Source: Lactobacillus sp. YT155
GTDB lineage: Bacteria > Bacillota > Bacilli > Lactobacillales > Lactobacillaceae
Direction of reading: 5' to 3'
Assembly (NCBI RefSeq): GCF_030504545.1
Contig: NZ_JAUKWP010000004.1
Span: forward strand, 1 to 64,000
DNA length: 64,000 nucleotides
The notes below the pieces were generated by a model. It saw only the letters and a program-made list of their open reading frames with translations. It was not told the origin of the DNA and did not search any database. The position numbers and the translations under genes were made by a program. Each line of letters starts with the position of its first letter. Position 1 is the first letter of the stretch. This document shows positions 57,675 to 64,000 of the stretch, in pieces.

Positions 57675-58550
57675 TTATTTGATTTGTCCCATAACTTCAT
57701 CAACAAAGTTATTTTCGGCTTTTTCAATTCCTTCACCAACTTCAAAACGTACGAATGAAACTAGTTTTCCACCTTTAGATTCAACATATTGAGCAACTGT
57801 CTTATCTGAATCTTTGACAAATTCTTGATCAGCCAAACTGATTTCTGAAAGGAACTTGTTAATTCTTCCTTCAACAATCTTAGGAATGATATTTTCAGGT
57901 TTTCCTTCATTCTTTGTTTCTTCTGTAACAACTTTACGTTCACGATCCAAAACATCAGCAGGAACGTCATCACGTGTTACATATTGTGGATTGATAGCTG
58001 CAACGTGCATAGCAACGTCTTTAGCAGTCTCTTCATCAGCACCTTCAACTACTGCAACAACAGCAATTGCTCCGGCATTATGCAAATAACTACCAAAGTT
58101 TTGTGAGTCTGTCTTGTTAACTAGAGTAAATCTTCTGAAACTGATTTTTTCTCCAATTACAGCAGTTAAACTCTTAACAGCATCATCAATTGTGCTATCA
58201 CCTAATGGTAATTTCAAAGCTGCATCCATGTCCGCAGGTTGGTCTTTTGCAACTTCAACAGCAATATCCTTAACTAATTTTTGGAATTTGTCGTTTGATG
58301 CAACAAAGTCTGTTTCAGAGTTAACTTCGATAATAGCAGCAGTATTACCACTGATTTCAATATGTGCTAAACCTTCAGCAGCAATACGTCCACTCTTCTT
58401 AGCAGCCTTTGCCATACCTTTTTCACGAAGTTCATCGATAGCTTTTTCCATATCGCCATCAGTTGAAACTAGGGCTTTTTTGGCGTCCATCATACCAACG
58501 CCAGTCTTTTCACGTAATTCTTTTACTTGAGCAGCTGTAATATTAGCCAT
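57675..58550 (-). CDS. tsf: Elongation factor Ts
   Basis: The 291-residue factor has an N-terminal UBA-like domain ending [13 protein letters not shown], the TDFVASND contact motif for EF-Tu and a dimerisation domain. It exchanges GDP on EF-Tu. It follows rpsB across a 75-bp gap holding an attenuator-like hairpin. Confidence 0.98.
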   Translation of the reverse strand: MANITAAQVKELREKTGVGMMDAKKALVSTDGDMEKAIDELREKGMAKAAKKSGRIAAEGLAHIEISGNTAAIIEVNSETDFVASNDKFQKLVKDIAVEVAKDQPADMDAALKLPLGDSTIDDAVKSLTAVIGEKISFRRFTLVNKTDSQNFGSYLHNAGAIAVVAVVEGADEETAKDVAMHVAAINPQYVTRDDVPADVLDRERKVVTEETKNEGKPENIIPKIVEGRINKFLSEISLADQEFVKDSDKTVAQYVESKGGKLVSFVRFEVGEGIEKAENNFVDEVMGQIK

Positions 58551-58580
58551 TTTTTTGCCTCCAAATTTTATTTTTTGATA

Positions 58581-58612
58581 GAAAAACCATCTTCAAGATT
58601 CTCAAAGACGGT
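58581..58612 (-). terminator. Attenuator-like hairpin between rpsB and tsf
   Basis: The stem ACCGTCTT/AAGATGGT (one mismatch) is followed by TTTTTC. It probably trims EF-Ts expression below that of S2. Confidence 0.6.
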
Positions 58613-58625
58613 ATTTAATTTAGTA

Positions 58626-59390
58626 TTATTCTTCTGATGTTTCTACTGATTCGCTTGCAGCTTCTTCAACTGATTCTTCAGTTTGTTCTTCAGCAGCAAC
58701 TTGGTCTTCACCTTGACGACCTTCAATAATTGCATCAGCCATCTTAGCAGCGATTAATTTCACGGCACGAATAGCATCATCATTTGAAGGGATGATAACA
58801 TCAATGTCATCAGGATCTGAGTTAGTATCAACCATTGCAACGATAGGAATATTTAATTTCTTAGCTTCTTGAACAGCGATATTTTCTTTATGTGGATCAA
58901 CGATGAATAAGACATCAGGAATTCTAGGCATATCTTCGATACCACCCAAGAATTTTTCTAATTTTTCTTGTTGTTTTGTTAATAGTGATACTTCTTTTTT
59001 AGGTAGACGATCAAAAGTTCCATCTTCTGCCATTGCTTTGATTTCTTTCAAACGTTTGATACGACTTTGAATAGTATTCCAGTTTGTAAGAGTTCCACCT
59101 AACCAACGGTGGTTAATGTAATATTGTCCAGCACGCGTAGCTTCTTCAGCAACAGCGTCTTGAGCTTGTTTCTTAGTACCTACGAATAAGAAGATTCCGT
59201 TGTCACTTGCAACTGCCTTAATGTAGTTGTAAGCATCATCAATCATATGAACGGTCTTTTGAAGATCGATGATATAGATACCATTTCTTTCTGTAAAGAT
59301 GAATGGTGCCATCTTAGGGTTCCAACGTCTTGTTTGGTGACCAAAATGTACACCAGCTTCAAGAAGTTGTTTCATTGAAATAACTGTCAT
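58626..59390 (-). CDS. rpsB: 30S ribosomal protein S2
   Basis: The 254-residue protein has the S2 signatures [19 protein letters not shown] (about 8-26) and [19 protein letters not shown]. An acidic Glu/Ser-rich tail (about 230-254) extends the C-terminus, as in other lactobacilli. It has SD GGAGG, its own promoter, and a structured leader. Confidence 0.98.
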   Translation of the reverse strand: MTVISMKQLLEAGVHFGHQTRRWNPKMAPFIFTERNGIYIIDLQKTVHMIDDAYNYIKAVASDNGIFLFVGTKKQAQDAVAEEATRAGQYYINHRWLGGTLTNWNTIQSRIKRLKEIKAMAEDGTFDRLPKKEVSLLTKQQEKLEKFLGGIEDMPRIPDVLFIVDPHKENIAVQEAKKLNIPIVAMVDTNSDPDDIDVIIPSNDDAIRAVKLIAAKMADAIIEGRQGEDQVAAEEQTEESVEEAASESVETSEE

Positions 59391-59404
59391 AATTTTCCTC
59401 CGGT

Positions 59405-59490
59405 TTTATCCTCCACTTTCGCTTAATTTCTATCCAAACATTTTCATGCACCATGGATAAAAGTGCGAAGTGTGTGTTTTATTAATACAA
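59405..59490 (-). promoter_or_regulatory. Structured 5' leader of rpsB
   Basis: In transcript sense TCGC.../...GCGA and an inner TATCCA/TGGATA stem form a long imperfect hairpin, followed by AAGTG that could pair with CACTT in the 5' arm, just before two purine-rich SD-like motifs. Such leaders are known sites of S2 autoregulation; this one is not matched to a known family here. Confidence 0.45.
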
Positions 59491-59496
59491 ACATTT

Positions 59497-59525
59497 ATTA
59501 TAGAAAAAAAAACTTGAATAATCAA
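59497..59525 (-). promoter_or_regulatory. rpsB promoter overlapping an upstream terminator
   Basis: Minus strand: -35 TTGATT (59520-59525), 17-bp spacer made mostly of the terminator T-run, -10 TATAAT (59497-59502). Confidence 0.75.
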
Positions 59526-59529
59526 GCTT
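59503..59529 (-). terminator. Terminator of trmN6-GIY-YIG
   Basis: The stem AAGCTTGA/TCAAGTT is followed by nine Ts on the minus strand; its 3' half supplies the rpsB -35. Confidence 0.75.
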
Positions 59530-59801
59530 TATTTACGCCATTTAACATGTTTTTCTTCAAGAAATTGCTCTTTTTTTGTACGGGAATATTTTTTTAATTC
59601 TCGCTCTCTTTTCAATGCGTTTGATTTTGTCTCTACATCTTCAAAATATAACAATTCTACAGGCCGTCTAATCTTCGTATATTTAGCACCTTTACCACTA
59701 TTATGAGCTTCTAATCTTTTTTGAACATCATTAGTCGTCCCAATATAAAAGGTCTTGTCTTTACATTGCAAGATATAAACAAAGTAACTAGTTTTTCCCA
59801 T
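59529..59801 (-). CDS. GIY-YIG domain protein (YazA/UPF0213)
   Basis: The 90-residue protein has the GIY-YIG core YFVYILQCKDKTFYIGTTNDVQKRLEAHNSG, though the first motif reads YVYIL rather than GIY. LLYFEDVETKSNALKRERELKK follows with the Glu/Lys/Arg residues. Single-domain members are putative nucleases of unknown role. It overlaps trmN6 by 14 bp, like yazA-yabB in Bacillus. Confidence 0.9.
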   Translation of the reverse strand: MGKTSYFVYILQCKDKTFYIGTTNDVQKRLEAHNSGKGAKYTKIRRPVELLYFEDVETKSNALKRERELKKYSRTKKEQFLEEKHVKWRK

Positions 59802-60522
59802 ATATTATCTCTTCTGCTTCATCAGTATAATCAGTTTCATTCTTATAAATAACTAAATCTGGTAAAACTGTCAGTCCACCTTTTTTTGGTGTTTTAATTA
59901 GCTCAGCTAAAAACAAATTAGCATCATCGCCATAATGAGAATGAACAAATCGTAACTTATTCAACTTAAAGTTATATTCATCGGCAGTTTGTATAAATTC
60001 TGCTAAGCGATTAGGTCGATAAACCATGTACAATTTTGAGTTCTGTTTCAATAATCCTCGACAAGTTTTGAAGATGTCACTTAAATTTGCATTAATCTCA
60101 TGACGGGCTTTGGCCAAGACGTCGTTATTTTTCATCTTAGTCATTTCTTCAACTTTGAAATATGGCGGATTGCAAATTACAGTATCAATTGTGTCGTGTT
60201 CGATGTGTTGTAAAGAATTCTTCAAATCATCATTAATATTAGTAACTTGAATTTGTTTACGATTGTACTCAATTGATTGTTCGGCTAAATCGGTTAATTC
60301 CTTTTGAATTTCTAATAAGTAAATATGAGCATCTGTATACGCACTTACCGTTAATCCAATCGCACCATCACCAGCACAAAGATCCACAATTTGTTGACTT
60401 TTTTCATACTCAGCAAAATTTGTTAATAAAATTGTATCTAAATTAAAGGAATATAGAGCTTTATTTTGTATAATGGTAACACCACTGTTAGAAATCATAT
60501 CGTAGGTAATTTGTTCATCCAC
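59788..60522 (-). CDS. trmN6: tRNA1(Val) (adenine(37)-N6)-methyltransferase
   Basis: The 244-residue class I methyltransferase has SAM motif VDLCAGDGAIGLTV (about 44-57) and the N6-adenine motif NPPY (VICNPPYF). It fits the TrmN6/YabB family. The start is GTG at 60522, 8 nt after AGGAGT. It is coupled to the GIY-YIG gene. Confidence 0.92.
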   Translation of the reverse strand: MDEQITYDMISNSGVTIIQNKALYSFNLDTILLTNFAEYEKSQQIVDLCAGDGAIGLTVSAYTDAHIYLLEIQKELTDLAEQSIEYNRKQIQVTNINDDLKNSLQHIEHDTIDTVICNPPYFKVEEMTKMKNNDVLAKARHEINANLSDIFKTCRGLLKQNSKLYMVYRPNRLAEFIQTADEYNFKLNKLRFVHSHYGDDANLFLAELIKTPKKGGLTVLPDLVIYKNETDYTDEAEEIIYGKN

Positions 60523-60592
60523 AGTTTAATACTCCTATTAAATGGTTTTGTGCTATATAATATAATATACATTAATAAGTTAGGTGAGTAAT

Positions 60593-61207
60593 ATGTTTTA
60601 TAAATTTATTCGAGTAATTGCCCGTGGCGTTGTTTTTCTTTTAAATGGAAATTGGCACGTCACTGGTAAAGAAAATCTTCCTGAGGGAACTTATATCATT
60701 GTCGCACCACACAGAAACTGGTGGGAACCAATCTTCTTTGCTTTAGCAATGAGTCCTCAAGAAACTTCTTTTATGGCTAAACAAGAATTATTCAAATATC
60801 CCGTGCTCAGATATATTTTGATTCACGCTCATGCATTTCCAGTTGATCGTGCTAATCCCGGTCCTTCTGCTGTTAAGAAGCCCATCAATTTCTTAAAAAA
60901 AGAAAACTTATCCTTAATTATGTTTCCTTCAGGTACCCGTCATTCAGATGACCTTAAAGGTGGAGCGGTCTTAATTGCTAAATTATCGCAAAAACCATTA
61001 GTCCCTATGGTCTATCAAGGACCAGACACATTCAAGGGTTTACTAAAAAGGCAAAAAATCACTATTGGAATTGGCGAGCCTTTTTCAGTTGATAAAAAAG
61101 AAAAAATGAACGATGAGCTAACTGCTAAGATTGATCAGCAGATGAAAGATAGCTGGCAAGCAATCGATAATTCAATTGATCCTAGTTACAAATATATTCC
61201 AAAATAA
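60593..61207 (+). CDS. plsC: 1-acyl-sn-glycerol-3-phosphate acyltransferase
   Basis: The 204-residue membrane-associated enzyme has the acyltransferase motifs APHRNWWEPIFF (block I), AFPVDR (II), FPSGTRH (III) and PLVPMVYQGP (IV). Block I reads HX4E rather than the usual HX4D; the conservative change may be tolerated. It makes phosphatidic acid. I choose ATG 60593 over the in-frame GTG at 60584, which overlaps the SD AGGTGAG. Confidence 0.93.
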   Translation: MFYKFIRVIARGVVFLLNGNWHVTGKENLPEGTYIIVAPHRNWWEPIFFALAMSPQETSFMAKQELFKYPVLRYILIHAHAFPVDRANPGPSAVKKPINFLKKENLSLIMFPSGTRHSDDLKGGAVLIAKLSQKPLVPMVYQGPDTFKGLLKRQKITIGIGEPFSVDKKEKMNDELTAKIDQQMKDSWQAIDNSIDPSYKYIPK

Positions 61208-61232
61208 AAAGACTGCTAAGCAGTCTTATTTT
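61206..61232. terminator. Bidirectional terminator between plsC and yneF
   Basis: The stem AAGACTGC/GCAGTCTT with loop TAA has T-rich sequence on both sides. Confidence 0.85.
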
Positions 61233-61444
61233 TTTTGTTGTTGTTTCATCATGGTCATCATTTGGTTCAACTTCTTTTGTGAAGGTTTTTGACCCATCTG
61301 TGTCATCATTTGTCTCATCATATCGGCATTAATAGGTGGATTGTCTTGGAAATATTTTTTCATGTACCAACGAGCAATGAAAAATCCTGCAACTAATCCA
61401 ATAAGTAATGCGACTAAAGCAACTATTACTGTAATGAAATTCAT
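61226..61444 (-). CDS. yneF: YneF family (UPF0154) membrane protein
   Basis: The 72-residue protein has one N-terminal membrane helix (about 3-24) followed by [36 protein letters not shown], the UPF0154 pattern. Function is unknown. It follows ynzC in the same direction across a 62-bp gap, as part of the region divergent from lexA. Confidence 0.95.
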   Translation of the reverse strand: MNFITVIVALVALLIGLVAGFFIARWYMKKYFQDNPPINADMMRQMMTQMGQKPSQKKLNQMMTMMKQQQKK

Positions 61445-61506
61445 TTGCCTAACTCCTTTTTCTCAATATTTAAATTGTACACAATTATCAGTGAAAAATA
61501 AAGATA

Positions 61507-61749
61507 TTAATCGTCACGCAACCCTTTTTCACGTTGAACTTTTTTTACTTTTTCTGGTGTAACTTCATTTCCTTCTTTATCAAAAACTTGCATCATCTCA
61601 ACTTGAGATTTGAAACTAGCACGGAAGTTCTTCAAAAATTCTTGTCTTAACTCTTTTCTTTCTTGCTCTTCTTCAAGTGTTAGTTCACTTTCTTTAGCTT
61701 TTTTTGCTAACTCGTTAATTCGAGCGGTTAATTTTTCATTATCTGACAT
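61507..61749 (-). CDS. ynzC: DUF896 protein (YnzC)
   Basis: The 80-residue helical-hairpin protein starts MSDNEKLTARINELAKKAKE and includes EEEQERKELRQEFLKNFR, the DUF896 pattern. It is SOS-controlled in B. subtilis with yneA-yneB; both of those genes are missing here. The start at 61749 has SD AAAGGA; a longer in-frame start lacks one. The lexA operators lie directly upstream. Confidence 0.92.
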   Translation of the reverse strand: MSDNEKLTARINELAKKAKESELTLEEEQERKELRQEFLKNFRASFKSQVEMMQVFDKEGNEVTPEKVKKVQREKGLRDD

Positions 61750-61771
61750 AGTGATTCCTTTCAAATTCATA

Positions 61772-61804
61772 CGAACATTAGTTTGATTCGAAACGTATGT
61801 TCTG
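61772..61804. promoter_or_regulatory. Two LexA boxes between ynzC and lexA
   Basis: CGAACATTAGTTTG (61772-61785) and CGAAACGTATGTTCTG (61789-61804) each match the Gram-positive LexA box CGAAC-N4-GTTCG at 7 of 8 core positions. They flank both starts and suggest lexA autorepression and shared SOS control. Confidence 0.72.
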
Positions 61805-61840
61805 TTATTATTATAGTATATTTAAAAACGAGGTGTAATT

Positions 61841-62467
61841 ATGACGACTCCGTCTAAGTCTAAACAATTAGAAATTTTACAATGTATTAACGATTATGTA
61901 AACAAGCGTGGCTATCCACCAACAGTTCGTGAGATTTGTGATACGGTTGATTTGTCTTCAACTTCAACAGTTCATGGTCACTTATCACGACTAGAAAAGA
62001 AAGGTTTTATCTTCCGTGACCCTGCCAAACCACGTGCAATTGAAATCACTAGTTCTGGTTTAGAAGCAATCGGTGAAACAAGTAATGAAATGCCACTACT
62101 TGGTGTTGTTACCGCTGGTGAACCTATTTTAGCAGTTGAAGAAGCAACTGACTATTTCCCTATCCCACCTAATATTTCTAATAACGATGGTCGTCCATTA
62201 TTCATGCTTACCATTCGTGGTGAAAGTATGATTAATGCCGGAATATTGGATGGTGATCAAGTTATCGTTAGAAAACAAGATTACGCTTCAAATGGTGAAA
62301 TCGTCATTGCTATGACTGAAGAGAATGAAGCAACTTGCAAGAGATTCTACAAAGAAGACGGATATATCAGATTACAACCTGAAAATGATGACTTAGATCC
62401 TTTGATTTTCGACAATGTTTCCATTCTTGGAAAAGTCGTTGGACTCTTTAGAAATGATATTTATTAA
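61841..62467 (+). CDS. lexA: LexA repressor
   Basis: The 208-residue SOS repressor has an N-terminal winged helix (1-65; [23 protein letters not shown]), the cleavage site A92-G93 (VVTAGEP) and the catalytic S129 (GESM) and K167 (TCKRF). RecA-stimulated self-cleavage relieves repression. SD AGGTG lies upstream. Confidence 0.98.
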   Translation: MTTPSKSKQLEILQCINDYVNKRGYPPTVREICDTVDLSSTSTVHGHLSRLEKKGFIFRDPAKPRAIEITSSGLEAIGETSNEMPLLGVVTAGEPILAVEEATDYFPIPPNISNNDGRPLFMLTIRGESMINAGILDGDQVIVRKQDYASNGEIVIAMTEENEATCKRFYKEDGYIRLQPENDDLDPLIFDNVSILGKVVGLFRNDIY

Positions 62468-62471
62468 AAAT

Positions 62472-62498
62472 AAAAACCAGCCAATTGGCTGGTTTTTT
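62472..62498. terminator. Bidirectional terminator between lexA and rplS
   Basis: The stem AAAACCAGCC/GGCTGGTTTT with loop AATT has T-runs on both strands. Confidence 0.9.
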
Positions 62499-62848
62499 TA
62501 GTTTCTAGTTTTTTCAGCGATTCTAGCTGATTTACCATGACGTTCACGTAAGTACAATAGTTTAGCTCTACGTACGCGACCTTGTCTAATAACTTCAACC
62601 TTTTCAACACGAGGTGTGTGTAATGGGAATGTTCTTTCAACACCAACACCACTACTCATTTTACGTACAGTATAAGTTGCACTTACACCAGAACCACGTC
62701 TTTTAAGTACGACACCTTCGAATAATTGAACACGTTCTCTAGTTCCTTCAACAACCTTAGCGTGAACTCTAACAGTATCACCAGGTCTGAAATCAGGAAT
62801 ATCAGAACGCAATTGCTCCTTAGTAATATCTTGAATTAACTTGTTCAT
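62498..62848 (-). CDS. rplS: 50S ribosomal protein L19
   Basis: The 116-residue protein has [20 protein letters not shown]-type sequence, [17 protein letters not shown] and [20 protein letters not shown]19 sits at the subunit interface. It follows trmD after a 121-bp gap that holds a leader-like structure. Confidence 0.98.
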   Translation of the reverse strand: MNKLIQDITKEQLRSDIPDFRPGDTVRVHAKVVEGTRERVQLFEGVVLKRRGSGVSATYTVRKMSSGVGVERTFPLHTPRVEKVEVIRQGRVRRAKLLYLRERHGKSARIAEKTRN

Positions 62849-62930
62849 AATGCTTCTCCTAAATCGACACTCTTAAAACCTAAGGTTGATTCCAGCGGAA
62901 TATCGTTAATCTGTGTCTTCAAACACTTAT
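62849..62930 (-). ncRNA. L19-leader-like structured RNA upstream of rplS
   Basis: In transcript sense GACAC...GTGTC closes a domain of about 50 nt that contains ATTCC-GCT-GGAAT, and a GTGT/ACAC hairpin precedes it. The SD GGAG lies just after. Position and size fit the L19 leader family of low-GC Gram-positives, but I could not verify the consensus. Confidence 0.5.
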
Positions 62931-62969
62931 AAAATAATATCTTATTACCATCTATTTGTAAAGAGGTCT

Positions 62970-63701
62970 TTACGATAATTCTTGCTTAATTTCATTTAAC
63001 ATCCTGACTTCTTCATCACTAAACTCTCGGTTTTCAAGCAAGTCAGGACGACGTTGATACGTTTTTTTGAGTGATTCATACAAACGCCACTGACGAATTA
63101 GTTCATGGTTACCACTCATTAAGACTTCAGGAACTTTCATTCCTTGATAGTCAGCCGGTCTGGTATATTGTGGATATTCTAACAAACCATTACCAAATGA
63201 ATCATCGTAGGCAGAAACATCGTTACCTAACACTCCAGGCACAAATCTCAATGTTGCATCAATCATCATCATAGCAGCTAATTCACCGCCTGTAACTACG
63301 TAGTCACCCATTGAGACTTCATCAGTCACGATTGTCTTAACTCGCTCGTCATAGCCTTCATAATGTCCACAAATGAAGACCAAGTTTTCAGCTTTAGCGA
63401 AATCTTGGGCCATTTCTTGATTAAAAGTTTTTCCAGCAGGATCCAAAAGAACTACCCTTTTTTCACCTGAATGTTTTTGATCAATATCACGATAAGCATC
63501 TAATATTGGTTGGGCTTGCAACAACATACCGGCTCCACCACCATAAGGCGTGTCATCAACTGTGTTGTGCTTGTTATCAGCGAAGTCACGAAAATCCACC
63601 GTATTAATATTTACCAAATCTTTTTCTTGAGCTTTACCAATTAGAGATTCATCTAAAGCCGTAAACATTTTAGGAAAAATAGTTAAAATATCAATATTCA
63701 T
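62970..63701 (-). CDS. trmD: tRNA (guanine(37)-N1)-methyltransferase
   Basis: The 243-residue SPOUT enzyme has the knot motifs [15 protein letters not shown] and [13 protein letters not shown], plus [13 protein letters not shown]. It makes m1G37 and prevents frameshifts. Its start overlaps the rimM stop, so rimM and trmD are coupled. Confidence 0.98.
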   Translation of the reverse strand: MNIDILTIFPKMFTALDESLIGKAQEKDLVNINTVDFRDFADNKHNTVDDTPYGGGAGMLLQAQPILDAYRDIDQKHSGEKRVVLLDPAGKTFNQEMAQDFAKAENLVFICGHYEGYDERVKTIVTDEVSMGDYVVTGGELAAMMMIDATLRFVPGVLGNDVSAYDDSFGNGLLEYPQYTRPADYQGMKVPEVLMSGNHELIRQWRLYESLKKTYQRRPDLLENREFSDEEVRMLNEIKQELS

Positions 63702-64000
63702 TAATCAATTAACCCTTCTGGAATTTCTACTTCGACGACTGACTTCTTCAAATCAACCTTCAATACAACTGAAGGAATATATGGAATCAAAACTTCACCA
63801 TATTGTTTTGACTTAACAACCCAAACATCGTTTGCTCCCGGTGACATAATCTCAGTTATCGTTCCTATTTCACCTAGAGACTTGTCATTTACAACTAAAC
63901 CAATAATATCGTGATAATAGAACTCGTTATCTGACAACTCATCATCTTCATGAGTAGTCTTTAAGACTTTATTCTTTAATAGTTCGGCTTCAGTCATATC
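63701..64000 (-). CDS. rimM: Ribosome maturation factor RimM, C-terminal part
   Basis: About 99 C-terminal residues are visible and the frame is open to the window edge. They correspond to the linker and PRC-barrel domain ([36 protein letters not shown]). The Met near 63997 is internal, since full RimM is about 170 residues. RimM aids 30S head assembly. It is upstream of and overlaps trmD. Confidence 0.95.
   Translation of the reverse strand, partial: DMTEAELLKNKVLKTTHEDDELSDNEFYYHDIIGLVVNDKSLGEIGTITEIMSPGANDVWVVKSKQYGEVLIPYIPSVVLKVDLKKSVVEVEIPEGLID

Noticed and set aside
58114-58530. 138-codon plus-strand frame opposite tsf
   Set aside because: It is a Ser/Ala-rich antisense shadow without an SD or homology.
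63701-63997. Short complete gene starting at 63997
   Set aside because: The sequence is the C-terminal half of RimM; the frame is open past the window edge, so the Met is internal.
1-64000. CRISPR arrays, insertion sequences, replication origin
   Set aside because: I saw no regularly spaced direct repeats, transposase frames or dnaA-box cluster.

Overview
The window is AT-rich chromosomal DNA from a lactic acid bacterium of the family Lactobacillaceae. Gene order is typical of the family (rpsB-tsf, pyrH-frr, uppS-cdsA-rseP-proS-polC, rimP-nusA-ylxR-ylxQ-infB-rbfA, truB-ribF, hrcA-grpE-dnaK-dnaJ, lepA). It also has a hisS-aspS T-box operon, CIRCE, cre and Gram-positive LexA-box signals, and a housekeeping class A sortase. 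A Companilactobacillus-like host is a guess from this combination and cannot be proved from the sequence alone. Most genes lie on the minus strand, so operons read from high to low coordinates.

Layout. Positions 1-1673 hold the 5' part of a large secreted surface protein with a repetitive beta-helix. Positions 1.8-8.7 kb carry rpsU, a DUF299 regulator (ppsR), nfo, a YitT membrane protein, msrB and the T-box-controlled hisS-aspS pair. Positions 8.7-20.2 kb carry a cell-wall amidase, the prmA-rsmE-relA-dtd operon, an EbsC/YbaK protein, an MFS exporter, a tRNA-Ser(CGA), apt and recJ. Positions 20-28.9 kb are more variable: sortase A, galE, a PadR/DUF4097 envelope-response pair, an ABC-F protein, a coupled queT-DUF2829-SDR operon, pnuC with a candidate structured leader, and two small plus-strand genes (a zinc-ribbon protein and an ASCH protein). 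Positions 28.9-37.4 kb are lepA, the HrcA/CIRCE heat-shock operon and ribF-truB.

Positions 37.4-42.0 kb hold a redox island between truB and rbfA, which are normally adjacent. It contains an FMN azoreductase, a MenA-type prenyltransferase, DsbB, a 53-residue DUF5993 protein, a type II NADH dehydrogenase with a C-terminal membrane domain, and a small structured RNA. The chemistry fits a quinone-linked electron-transfer module: MenA could make demethylmenaquinone from scavenged DHNA, NDH-2 could reduce it from NADH, and DsbB could pass thiol electrons to it. A near-perfect cre site over the NDH-2 -10 box suggests CcpA repression on good sugars.

Positions 42-64 kb are the translation, replication and envelope core: infB operon, polC, proS, rseP, cdsA, uppS, frr, pyrH, tsf, rpsB, then trmN6, plsC, the lexA/ynzC SOS region, rplS, trmD and the 3' part of rimM.

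Most worth a second look are the redox island and its two palindromic or cre promoters, the unassigned small RNA at 41783-41913, the chromosomal DUF2829 (Tad2-family) gene, the msrB promoter nested in a hairpin that would hide its ribosome-binding site, the T-box whose specifier can be read as Asp or His, and the Pmp-like adhesin. I found no CRISPR array, insertion sequence or prophage.
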